Shown here: positions 5,821 through 13,571 of the stretch, in pieces
Position numbering within the stretch: the stretch's first letter is position 1
Layout: every line of letters begins with the position of its first letter
IMG/VR virus record: IMGVR_UViG_3300034375_001829
Location: 1 to 21,496 of that record
Length of the DNA: 21,496 nt
Origin: a virus
Direction: 5' to 3' (one strand)
Translations under genes and position numbers: made by a program
Notes under the pieces: model-generated
Told to the model about the DNA's origin: nothing
The model's input: only the letters and a program-made list of their open reading frames with translations
Database searches by the model: none

Positions 5821-8800
5821 TGCTGTCCTCGTAACCTTGCTGCCAATAGCTGGTCTTGTGGGTTAGGCAGTGTTATAGCATTAGCCATTGAAGTTTGTGC
5901 GGGTCCCGCCGAAGGGGCTGTAGCAGGACCCGCTTGCGCTACCACAGGAGGAGGTGTGGTTGCAGCAACTGGTTCAGTTGTTGGTGCCTCAGAGATAGGA
6001 ACCAAACGAGATGGGTCAAAGTCTGGAGATGGTGCCTCTTCTTCTATCATCGGCTCGTCAAGCCTGCGCCCCATTAACTCATAACGAATACTATTTAAGT
6101 CACCCATTGGCAAGTCATTATCGTTTTCACGAACGCGCCTGCGAATCTCTGAGCTAACCTTCATAGGAACAAATTCGCCTCGCATCAACTCTGATACGTT
6201 GGCTACTTTGTTTTTCTTCATGGCACGACGGATCTCACCATCAGACATACCTAGCCGTCTCATGTTTTCGACGTTTCTGTACATCTCTTGCATAACCCGA
6301 AATCTAGTTTCGTTAGCTTCGCGGTAAGTGCTTATAGCATTTTCAGGATCGAGGGCACTTCTCGTAGAAACGGCACTGTTAAAGATCTGACTTGCGCTTC
6401 TGATCCCGCGTCCATACTCGAAGCCCTTGTACATCAGAATGTTCTCTGGCTTAACCTCAATCTCTGACAAACCCGTGAAAGCTCGAAACAATTCTTCTGC
6501 TGCGCGTCTTTCGTTACCAGCAGGGTCAACTGTGTCACCCATAAACATAGAACGAGCGAACCTGCCAACTTCGATGCCGGGCTCCTGTGTTTCTTTGGTC
6601 ATTCCTTTAAGCTGGAACGGAGCGCCACCGGGCACGACTGAGTCAGCAATATGCATAAACGACTTATAAGCTTTGTCTCCCGGTGTATCTTCTTGCCGGT
6701 AAACCTTGGCACCTGTCCCCGTTACGCCGCCACGAGTAGTTGTATCGAGCATTTTTTCGGTGATAATAGACTCACCAAAGAATGGCTCGAATATTTCTGC
6801 TACAGCGCCAAGTACAGCTTCTGTTGCAATCGCGTCCGCATCTTTGCCAAGATCTTCACCCTTGTTAATGGCATTAAGAATAGCTAGTGCTGGACGCTGC
6901 AAGTAGTCGTACGGGTTTGTGTAACTATAGTCTATGTAGCCTTTGAGGTTTCCGTCCTTATCCACCGTGGTAGGAATCAGGCGACTGTTCTTCTGCCAAG
7001 AAGGGCCACTCTCTCGGGCAGCGTCAAGTTGTTCTTGCGATACACCTGTTAAGTCCATAGCCATCTTTTGTAGGGCAGCGGGTGCAACAACGGCGGTGGA
7101 GGTAAAACCAATTAACCGACGCATACCGATTTCCTGAACTGCTCTGTTATCACTGGCTAGCTCTTTAAGGGCAACACCAAGAGTGTTTGCGCTAGTGCGG
7201 AGAATCTCAGCAGGGAAAGCGATGAAGTTACCTACAGGCAGCTTACGAATACCCTTGATAAACTCAGGCACACGCTCATAGTTCGGTACAGTGTTTCTTA
7301 CAATATCTGCGGCGTACTCATTTACAGACTTACCAAGTGCCTGTGAAGCAGCAGCCTCACTGCCATATGCCTGAATGATTTTGTTTCTTTCAAACTCAAA
7401 ATTATAGATCTTCCATACATCGTCACCACCCTGATACGCATCTTTTAATCTTGTGTTGAGGCTGGTTAGCATACTTGCGGGTTTAGAGCGGCTAAACACG
7501 TTTCCAACTTTTTGACCAACAGGAATGCCCATAATGTCCGCGTCGGCCTGACGAGTCAGTCCAAGACCTTCTTTAATCAAGCGGTCCATTTCTCGAACTT
7601 GAGTCTGTGTTCCAACCACACCAAGACGCTGTAGCTCCTGATAGTATTTGGCTTTATCTATATCACCACGTTTGGTTATGTTGCCCATGACAGTGGAGAA
7701 AGATTCCCACAGGTTTGCACCACCGCCGACGTTGCCCTGCGACAAAGCAAACAAAGCGGCTGATGTTACGTTTCTAATCTGCGTTACAGGAGACAGCACT
7801 GTTTTTGCATATTGCGATACACCCTTGGTTTTTAAGAACCCAGAGTAAACGGCTTTCATCGTGTTGCCCATTGTGCCAGCGTCACCGATGGTCAGGCGAG
7901 TCATGTCGTTGTATATACGATTCGGTACATAGACACCCTCGAGAGAGCCAAAACCTTTTTCAAGTTTTTGGTATCCCTCAAACTTAACTGGGTTTTGAGC
8001 AAACCTATCCGCGCTTACGAAGTTATCACCCTGATCTACAAGGTTTGTACGGATGTACTTAAAGTAATCGTCAACAGCACGAAACTCTGCCATATCTGCA
8101 ATGGTAGATATGTACGCTTCCTGCGGATCTTTTACTTCACCGAGTAGCTTACGAAGGGCTTCGTTGTTTACCTGACGAGAAGAGAACAAACTTTCTTTCA
8201 GCTTCTTATCGGCAACACGAGCCTGTGCTTCGCTCCCTGCTTTTATTGGCCTGCGACCACGGTTCGAGTACCGAGCAACAAAGTTCTCGACAAGATTTTC
8301 TGCGGCAGTATCACTCAGTTTCTGTGACTTACCAACGCCAGTCAAGAAATCACTAGGCAACGGAACATCTGGGTTTAAATCTTTGTATAGATTTTCCGCC
8401 GCCTTGGGGTGTGCTTTGAAAAAATCTACAGCTTCTTTTCTAGCGTCTGCAAACTCAGCGCTCTTCAGGAAGTTCTTGTCCTCAAAGATTTTGTACTTAC
8501 GACGCAAATAAGAACCGATGTTATCGTTAATTGCATTAACGATATCGTCAGCTTCCCGAGTAGCTAGGTAGTCAGAATTCTTAATCGAGTTGGAAAGCTT
8601 ATCTACCTGTGCCCGCATTTGCTTTGCTGGCTGGCGCATAAAGTCAGGGAGCATGCTCTCTAACGTCGAACCTGTGTCCTTTGCATTACGAACAAAGTCA
8701 GGATCTTTTGTTAGGTAGCCATACAGCCGGTTCATTACTTCAGAACGAGCCAAGGGTGTGCCTTCAACCATCACAGTCTCAGACTTTTTAAAGACCTTGT

Positions 8801-9707
8801 CCAACCCGTCCTGTACTTCTTTTAAGTACCGAGCCGCCTCACCAAGCTCTGCCTCTACCTCACCGTTGATTTTAGACTTAACCTCGAACACATCTTGCGG
8901 CAGGTTACCACGGGCGCGGAACACAGAAGCGATTTTATTCAGGCTGTCGCCAACCATATCATCTCGTTCAGCCAGCTTTTTAATTGGTGCACTGATAGCT
9001 TTTGCAGCGGGAAGAATTCCTTTTTGAACTACTGGTGCCACTACGGGAGTAGCTACTTTAGACACTCCTGTACCCAGAAGACCAATCGCCTTCAGAGCTT
9101 CTGGAGCAACAGCGGTTAGACCACCAGCCTCCAAAGCAAAGCTTACTCTGTTGCCAATACGAGCGGCTGCTTTTTCTTTTCCACGAAGACCAATTGTATC
9201 TTCGGTTGTTGTCGGTCCTGTTTGAAAAAAGTCGCCAAGCGTTGTTACGCCGTCTGTAGCTACCACAGCATCGGTCACGGCTGCTGCGCCAACTTGCGCT
9301 GCACGATTAGTCACCGTTCCGAGATTGGCAAGACGACCAAGCTTGCTTGCAACACCGGCTGCCCCGAGACCGGGAACGACAAACTGTGCTGCAACTTCGG
9401 CAATGGTTCCTGCTGTGCCCTCTGGATCAATGCCAGCGGCCTCACGGATTCCTTCAAAGAAGTTGGTTACATCTGTGGAGTAGTCTGTGTCATAGACTAC
9501 GTCAACGCCAGCAGTGGCAAGTTCAGCTATGCCCTGAGGTATGGCAAGTAAGCCAGAAGCAATGCCCTCGGCTATTTCCTGCGTTGTAGATTCCTGCGTC
9601 GGTGACACATCATCTTGAATGGCGACCAAACGAGAGGGGTCGAATGCAGGCTCTTCCGCTGGTTCGTCAGTAATCGGAACCAGACGGCTTGGATCAAAAT
9701 CAACCAT
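5817..9707 (-). CDS. Giant internal virion / DNA ejection-type protein, 1296 residues
   Basis: The largest gene in the window. The protein starts MVDFDPSRLVPITDEP. A linear motif FDPSRLVxI occurs at residues 4-12 and 22-30 and again at 1230-1238, the last followed by a Pro/Ala/Thr-rich linker and a C-terminal NPQDQLLAARLRGQQ. Between them are a hydrophobic glycine-rich segment near residues 98-123, long helical regions, another hydrophobic stretch (FTSTAVVAPAALQKM) near 865-885 and a basic helical region (MSDGEIRRAMKKNK) near 1160. No transglycosylase or peptidase signature was found. Size, position between smaller virion proteins and the lysozyme, and amphipathic character resemble the large internal core proteins of podoviruses (T7 gp16-like in role, not in visible sequence). 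The specific role is inference. Confidence 0.75.
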   Translation of the reverse strand: MVDFDPSRLVPITDEPAEEPAFDPSRLVAIQDDVSPTQESTTQEIAEGIASGLLAIPQGIAELATAGVDVVYDTDYSTDVTNFFEGIREAAGIDPEGTAGTIAEVAAQFVVPGLGAAGVASKLGRLANLGTVTNRAAQVGAAAVTDAVVATDGVTTLGDFFQTGPTTTEDTIGLRGKEKAAARIGNRVSFALEAGGLTAVAPEALKAIGLLGTGVSKVATPVVAPVVQKGILPAAKAISAPIKKLAERDDMVGDSLNKIASVFRARGNLPQDVFEVKSKINGEVEAELGEAARYLKEVQDGLDKVFKKSETVMVEGTPLARSEVMNRLYGYLTKDPDFVRNAKDTGSTLESMLPDFMRQPAKQMRAQVDKLSNSIKNSDYLATREADDIVNAINDNIGSYLRRKYKIFEDKNFLKSAEFADARKEAVDFFKAHPKAAENLYKDLNPDVPLPSDFLTGVGKSQKLSDTAAENLVENFVARYSNRGRRPIKAGSEAQARVADKKLKESLFSSRQVNNEALRKLLGEVKDPQEAYISTIADMAEFRAVDDYFKYIRTNLVDQGDNFVSADRFAQNPVKFEGYQKLEKGFGSLEGVYVPNRIYNDMTRLTIGDAGTMGNTMKAVYSGFLKTKGVSQYAKTVLSPVTQIRNVTSAALFALSQGNVGGGANLWESFSTVMGNITKRGDIDKAKYYQELQRLGVVGTQTQVREMDRLIKEGLGLTRQADADIMGIPVGQKVGNVFSRSKPASMLTSLNTRLKDAYQGGDDVWKIYNFEFERNKIIQAYGSEAAASQALGKSVNEYAADIVRNTVPNYERVPEFIKGIRKLPVGNFIAFPAEILRTSANTLGVALKELASDNRAVQEIGMRRLIGFTSTAVVAPAALQKMAMDLTGVSQEQLDAARESGPSWQKNSRLIPTTVDKDGNLKGYIDYSYTNPYDYLQRPALAILNAINKGEDLGKDADAIATEAVLGAVAEIFEPFFGESIITEKMLDTTTRGGVTGTGAKVYRQEDTPGDKAYKSFMHIADSVVPGGAPFQLKGMTKETQEPGIEVGRFARSMFMGDTVDPAGNERRAAEELFRAFTGLSEIEVKPENILMYKGFEYGRGIRSASQIFNSAVSTRSALDPENAISTYREANETRFRVMQEMYRNVENMRRLGMSDGEIRRAMKKNKVANVSELMRGEFVPMKVSSEIRRRVRENDNDLPMGDLNSIRYELMGRRLDEPMIEEEAPSPDFDPSRLVPISEAPTTEPVAATTPPPVVAQAGPATAPSAGPAQTSMANAITLPNPQDQLLAARLRGQQ
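5994..6023 (-). repeat. C-terminal copy of the DFDPSRLVPI motif
   Basis: Encodes DFDPSRLVPI at residues 1229-1238 of the 1296-residue virion protein. It is the same ten residues as the N-terminal copy at 9672-9701, although many codons differ, so selection appears to act on the peptide. Confidence 0.8.
9618..9647 (-). repeat. Second N-terminal copy of the motif (AFDPSRLVAI)
   Basis: Encodes AFDPSRLVAI at residues 21-30 of the 1296-residue protein, 18 residues after the first copy and separated from it by an acidic, proline-containing linker. Confidence 0.8.
9672..9701 (-). repeat. First N-terminal copy of the motif (DFDPSRLVPI)
   Basis: Encodes DFDPSRLVPI at residues 3-12 of the 1296-residue protein, directly after the start codon. 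The peptide is identical to the copy near the C-terminus. Confidence 0.8.
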
Positions 9708-9710
9708 GAC

Positions 9711-11666
9711 TTATTTCCCAGTAGCTTCTGGTAAGAATGTTCCGTCTGCTTGTTTTACGACAATTGTACCTGTGTCCGGGTCTCTAAAACGAGTGCCAAC
9801 GGGAGCGCTAGCCGGGTTGACGGCGGTAGCAGCGGAGTCAGATGTCGTACTTGTTCCCGCAGCGTAAGTCATCATTTCCTGTAGGCTAGGAGGGGTATTC
9901 TTAGAATACCGATTTGGGAATTCCCGAATCATTCTAGCTGTTATGTCCGCCCTTCCATCTTCCGATTTTAACATTTCTTGCGCGAATCTTTCAGGAGCCA
10001 TTGCCTGACCTGTTGTAGACTTAACGGTAAGCGCTGACGACATAATACGAGATGAGTTGTCTTCTAGCCATGCTTTACCTTTTTCGTTCCAGCTAAACTT
10101 ACCCTTATCATCAATTGTACCGTAGCCTATTTCAGCAGCATTTTGAACAAAATCGGGAAGAGCCTTTAGCGCATTCTGTCTGTTCGTAATAACATTTTGT
10201 TTTATAGTCTCGTCAAGGGTTTTTCCTTGCAACTCAAGCCCGGCAATATCTCTTAGAAGCCCTACTTCAAGTTGACGATTTGCAAGAGACATTCTTAGCC
10301 CAAGCTCTTGCTGCTTGTAAGCTGAATCAGACTCAAACTGATCTCTTTTTTGATTAAGATCTGCTAGACGATAGTTGAAGTTATTTTGCATTGTAGCCAA
10401 TGCAATCTTTTCATCTTTGTCTGTTTTAACAAGATCGCGAAGAGTAGCTCTGTACTCTTTTCTCTCTTCAGCTTCCATCTCGTTCAGGTCTTTAATGTCT
10501 TTGCTGTAGGAATCCATGCCCACCATTAAGCCTTTAGCCACGTTGGTAAGCGCGTTCTCACTTTCGCCAGCGGCGATAGCAAGACCAGCCATTGTCAAGT
10601 TCCTCCAGAAAGAAGCGCTCTTACTTTCACTTGCTCTCGATGGGTCAAAGCCCATAATTTCTTTTGCCTGTTTTTCCATATCAGACAAAGAAGTCTTTGC
10701 AGGCAAAACCATACTCAATGCTGCGGCAGCCTCTGGAGTAGCAGCTTCGGCAGCGTTAAGCTTAACGGCTGGTTTTTTAGCTGCGTCGCCGCCGGTAACA
10801 AGTGTACCAGCTTCAGCTTTTTGCAAAAGCTTGCCTAGTTTCTGCTGGCTTACGTTTGATTTTTTATCGCCTTCGTTAACAGCAGGTTTTTTGTTTACGT
10901 CAAACAGATTGTCGGTGCTTGCTCCAGCGTCTGTTGCTGCTTTGTCTTGGGTTGATGTGGTCGTAGCAGCTAGAGTTTCACCTAAGTTTAGGTCTCCAGT
11001 ACCATACATATTTTCATAGTTCAACGCATCCGAAACAAGGGGAGAAACCGGGGGTGGTGTCTCACCAGTTTGTGGAAGCAGCATAGATGGATCTGTTAAG
11101 TTGCCAGATTGTTCCGCAGCAACGCCTTTTAACTGAGGTGTTGTCAGGTAATCGGTGACTGGACGCATAAAGTCACCGCTCATAAGTTCGGCTGCTGAAC
11201 CTGTTACGGCTCTAACCCCTGAATCTATCGCTCTTAGACCTGTTTGAATCGGGTTTTGTTTCGTGTCCGTCCCGTAAAAGAATTCGTTTACTGAAGCAAT
11301 ACCTTTATCGATCAGATCAGGAACTGCAACAGTAGGCGCTGTAGAAACCTGTGTAGGAGGATTATTGACTGCTGCCCTGTTAATGGCTTGTGCAGCCATA
11401 CGAATGGCATTCTGTCCATCCTGTGTTTTTGCAGCTTCTCCATAGTTATTAGGATCAGCAAGTTCTTTAAGGGCGTATCTGTCGTTTGCTTGTATCGCTC
11501 GTTGAACAGCGGCGGTAAACGAGGTGGTGTTCATGCCACCCTGTGACATCCGCACAGGCCGCTGCGCTGCTACATTTGCTAACTCAGGAGACGAAGCAAG
11601 GATGCCCATCGGCTGTCTTGAAGCACCGGGCTGCTGAAACATTCTGCGATATAGTGGATTCATCAT
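9711..11666 (-). CDS. Internal virion / ejection-type structural protein, 651 residues
   Basis: The N-terminus MNPLYRRMFQQPG followed by SSPELANVAAQRPVRMSQGG is a pattern I know from uncharacterised structural proteins of marine phages. The N-terminal half is Ala/Thr/Gln-rich and looks poorly ordered. GFDPSRASES at about 339-348 carries a short form of the motif seen in the next gene. A hydrophobic NLTMAGLAIAAGES follows, then a long charged helical region at about 385-500 (e.g. EMEAEERKEYRATLRDL) that probably forms a coiled coil. The C-terminus ends in VGTRFRDPDTGTIVVKQADG, a typical phage terminal motif. The start overlaps the previous stop (TAATG; a second ATG follows at once) and the stop lies three bases before the 1296-residue gene. 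Probably an ejected internal protein; the function is inferred from context. Confidence 0.72.
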   Translation of the reverse strand: MMNPLYRRMFQQPGASRQPMGILASSPELANVAAQRPVRMSQGGMNTTSFTAAVQRAIQANDRYALKELADPNNYGEAAKTQDGQNAIRMAAQAINRAAVNNPPTQVSTAPTVAVPDLIDKGIASVNEFFYGTDTKQNPIQTGLRAIDSGVRAVTGSAAELMSGDFMRPVTDYLTTPQLKGVAAEQSGNLTDPSMLLPQTGETPPPVSPLVSDALNYENMYGTGDLNLGETLAATTTSTQDKAATDAGASTDNLFDVNKKPAVNEGDKKSNVSQQKLGKLLQKAEAGTLVTGGDAAKKPAVKLNAAEAATPEAAAALSMVLPAKTSLSDMEKQAKEIMGFDPSRASESKSASFWRNLTMAGLAIAAGESENALTNVAKGLMVGMDSYSKDIKDLNEMEAEERKEYRATLRDLVKTDKDEKIALATMQNNFNYRLADLNQKRDQFESDSAYKQQELGLRMSLANRQLEVGLLRDIAGLELQGKTLDETIKQNVITNRQNALKALPDFVQNAAEIGYGTIDDKGKFSWNEKGKAWLEDNSSRIMSSALTVKSTTGQAMAPERFAQEMLKSEDGRADITARMIREFPNRYSKNTPPSLQEMMTYAAGTSTTSDSAATAVNPASAPVGTRFRDPDTGTIVVKQADGTFLPEATGK

Positions 11667-12475
11667 TACCTACCAAACCCCAACCCTTGTTGCGCCTGAC
11701 CATAAGCTCCTAGACCCGCGATACCAAGACCAAGAAGCTGCGATGTGGTGCTTGGTGGCGGTGTGGTGGTAGACGATGTTGTCTGCTGCAATGCAGGTAC
11801 ACCACGGAAAATATCTGACAAGAAGCCAATCTCTTGGTACGGCAAGGACTGCTGCTGCAACAAGTTCTGACGTGCGACATCCAGACCCTGCTGTGATGTC
11901 TGCTGTGTAAGACCACCAATACCAAGCAGTGTGTTAATGTCCTGCACACCCATCTGCTGTGCTTGTGCACCAAGACCAGCCTGTAGCTGTGCTGCTTGTT
12001 GTGCTGCCTGCTGCGCCTGTGAGTAACCCTGCTGACGAAGCTGCCCTGCTGACCGAGCCTGCTGCTCCATTGTAGCACGGCCTAGCTCTGCACCAGCTAC
12101 TGCTGCGCGAGATCCACCAAAGGCACCCTGACCTACGGCCTGTGCCCCAAGCTGCTGTTGCTGCATCTGACCAGCGCGACCAATGTCTTGCATAGTCTGT
12201 TGAACAACTTGGTTCTCATAAGGATTAAAGAACTGTGAGACACCGCCCGGCGCTGCATATTGTTGCGCTGCCTGAAGGTATGGCTGATATGCGCCCACAC
12301 CTGCGGTGGCTTGACCAATGGCCTGCTGCTGTTCTGCCGACAGTCCAGCAAGCTGCTGCGGCGCATAAGGCATGCCTGTACCTTTGAGGGCCGATGCTTG
12401 TGCAAAGATATCCTCAAGGAACTTTTCCTGAAACGGCGCTAGCCGTTGGGTAACTTCTTGTGTTTGTGTTGCCAT
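11666..12475 (-). CDS. Gln/Ala/Gly-rich internal virion protein
   Basis: 269 residues, with about one in five glutamine by my count (58). It opens MATQTQEVTQRLAPFQEKFL and contains FFNPYENQVVQQTMQDIGR followed by QLGAQAVGQGAFGGSRAAV. That FMNPYxxxVxxxT...GAFGGSR pattern recurs in marine phage virion proteins placed beside ejection proteins. The middle is a long run of helical Gln/Ala repeats, and the C-terminus is a Thr/Pro linker followed by a hydrophobic, glycine-rich end. By position and composition it could play the role of T7 gp14, the small ejected protein that enters the outer membrane; this is inference. It overlaps both neighbours by one base (TAATG at each junction). Confidence 0.72.
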   Translation of the reverse strand: MATQTQEVTQRLAPFQEKFLEDIFAQASALKGTGMPYAPQQLAGLSAEQQQAIGQATAGVGAYQPYLQAAQQYAAPGGVSQFFNPYENQVVQQTMQDIGRAGQMQQQQLGAQAVGQGAFGGSRAAVAGAELGRATMEQQARSAGQLRQQGYSQAQQAAQQAAQLQAGLGAQAQQMGVQDINTLLGIGGLTQQTSQQGLDVARQNLLQQQSLPYQEIGFLSDIFRGVPALQQTTSSTTTPPPSTTSQLLGLGIAGLGAYGQAQQGLGFGR

Positions 12476-13344
12476 TACGCTGTGGCCTCCAATTCTGCCA
12501 TCATATCATACATTCGGGCTGCTCCGATATCCCTATCTCCGCCTCCCGCACCTTTAACAGCCTTGGCTGTTAGCACGAACTCTCCGTCAGAAAGCCACGC
12601 CGGAACAGAATCAGATGTCCCAGTTCCTGCACCTGCTACCTCACCAGTGTAATCACCTCGTTCTGCGGGATGCTCTATGCCGTGTTCGTACATAGCACCA
12701 CCGTGTTTAGCATACACCGAGTCTACATCATACTTAAAGTCTGGTCTTTGTGTTTCCATCTTAGCTTCTTTGTATGCACGGACATCATCAGGATTTCGTA
12801 AATCATATTCTACACCCTGATACGCTACTTTATGCGCCTCTCCACCAGCATAAGCGCGTTCTTTAGCGGCTTCTTCTTCTGGAGTGTCACCCAATAAAGC
12901 AAGAGCCGTGGAGCCAATGCCAAGAGATGTCATCGGATTATCGCTAATGAAGTCTGTAACTGTGTCAAACATGCCGCCGCCAGACTCTACCTGTGCTCCT
13001 GTGATATCCGCCAACTCGGCGGGCGCAACCCCACCTGCCTGCGCTATAGATGTTGCAGCAGGTTTATACAAAGACTGTTGCAGTGAGTTAGACCCAAACG
13101 CCCCTGTAGCCTGTGGGTTACGCATCATATTCGGCGACACAAAGGATGTCACACCATAGGCCAGTGCAGCATTGGTCAGCGCGTCATTGACCGACTTACC
13201 GCCAGCTAGGCTACCAATCCCAGATCCGATGGACGCGCCCAGAGGCCCACCAAAGTAGAACCCAGCCGCAGTACCAATAAGTGGCAGCAGATCCTCGCCG
13301 CTGCCCAGTCCTAACGCTTTTCCTAAATCACCAAATAAAGCCAT
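12475..13344 (-). CDS. Virion protein with Gly-rich hydrophobic N-terminus and conserved DGEFV C-terminus
   Basis: 289 residues. The first part is hydrophobic and glycine-rich (LLPLIGTAAGFYFGGPLGAS, about residues 19-38, then GSGIGSLAGG), which suggests membrane or hydrophobic channel contact. A middle region contains acidic and Tyr-rich stretches. The C-terminus has VPAWLSDGEFVLTAKAVKGA followed by GGGDRDIGAARMYDMM. This VPAxLSDGEFVxxAxAVxG motif is widespread at the ends of phage virion proteins in marine assemblies, without a proven role. The gene lies in the block of probable ejection proteins and overlaps its neighbours by one base on each side. Tail-tip or ejection function is inference. 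Confidence 0.72.
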   Translation of the reverse strand: MALFGDLGKALGLGSGEDLLPLIGTAAGFYFGGPLGASIGSGIGSLAGGKSVNDALTNAALAYGVTSFVSPNMMRNPQATGAFGSNSLQQSLYKPAATSIAQAGGVAPAELADITGAQVESGGGMFDTVTDFISDNPMTSLGIGSTALALLGDTPEEEAAKERAYAGGEAHKVAYQGVEYDLRNPDDVRAYKEAKMETQRPDFKYDVDSVYAKHGGAMYEHGIEHPAERGDYTGEVAGAGTGTSDSVPAWLSDGEFVLTAKAVKGAGGGDRDIGAARMYDMMAELEATA

Positions 13345-13571
13345 TATGCTACCTTTACTGTACCTGCATCATTATACAGTGTCCCCGCCTCAAGTCCAGT
13401 GGCGCTTGTAGGCAGATCCGTTATGGTCAACCTAGTAGCGCGGATCTCTCCCGGATTGCGCTCCTGTTCAATAAATATCTCCAACGTCCGGATTAAGTCC
13501 TGCATATAAGAGCGTGTGTACTCTTCAGGAGCTTCCGGGAGCCTTGGTGGTGCGACCTGATTACCAGACAC
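13344..13571 (-). CDS. Small tail-associated protein, 75 residues
   Basis: It begins with GTG at 13571, sharing one base with the upstream stop (TAGTG), and has a strong site GGGAGG five bases before the start. The N-terminus is proline-rich (MSGNQVAPPRLPEAPEEY), followed by an amphipathic helix, YMQDLIRTLEIFIEQE. The end, DLPTSATGLEAGTLYNDAGT followed by VKVA, is a terminal motif shared by many phage tail proteins. It probably joins or caps the tail structure next to the 626-residue tail protein. The exact role is unknown; the coding call is well supported by the overlaps and the ribosome binding site. Confidence 0.75.
   Translation of the reverse strand: MSGNQVAPPRLPEAPEEYTRSYMQDLIRTLEIFIEQERNPGEIRATRLTITDLPTSATGLEAGTLYNDAGTVKVA

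Noticed and set aside
10516-11019. 167-residue open frame on the + strand
   Set aside because: It is the complement of the Ala/Thr-rich half of the 651-residue virion protein; the composition simply mirrors that gene and there is no start site context.
12133-12417. Alternative - strand frame rich in Ser/Arg/Leu inside the Gln-rich gene
   Set aside because: Low-complexity CAG/GCA-type codons keep the other frames open; no conserved motif or ribosome site is present.
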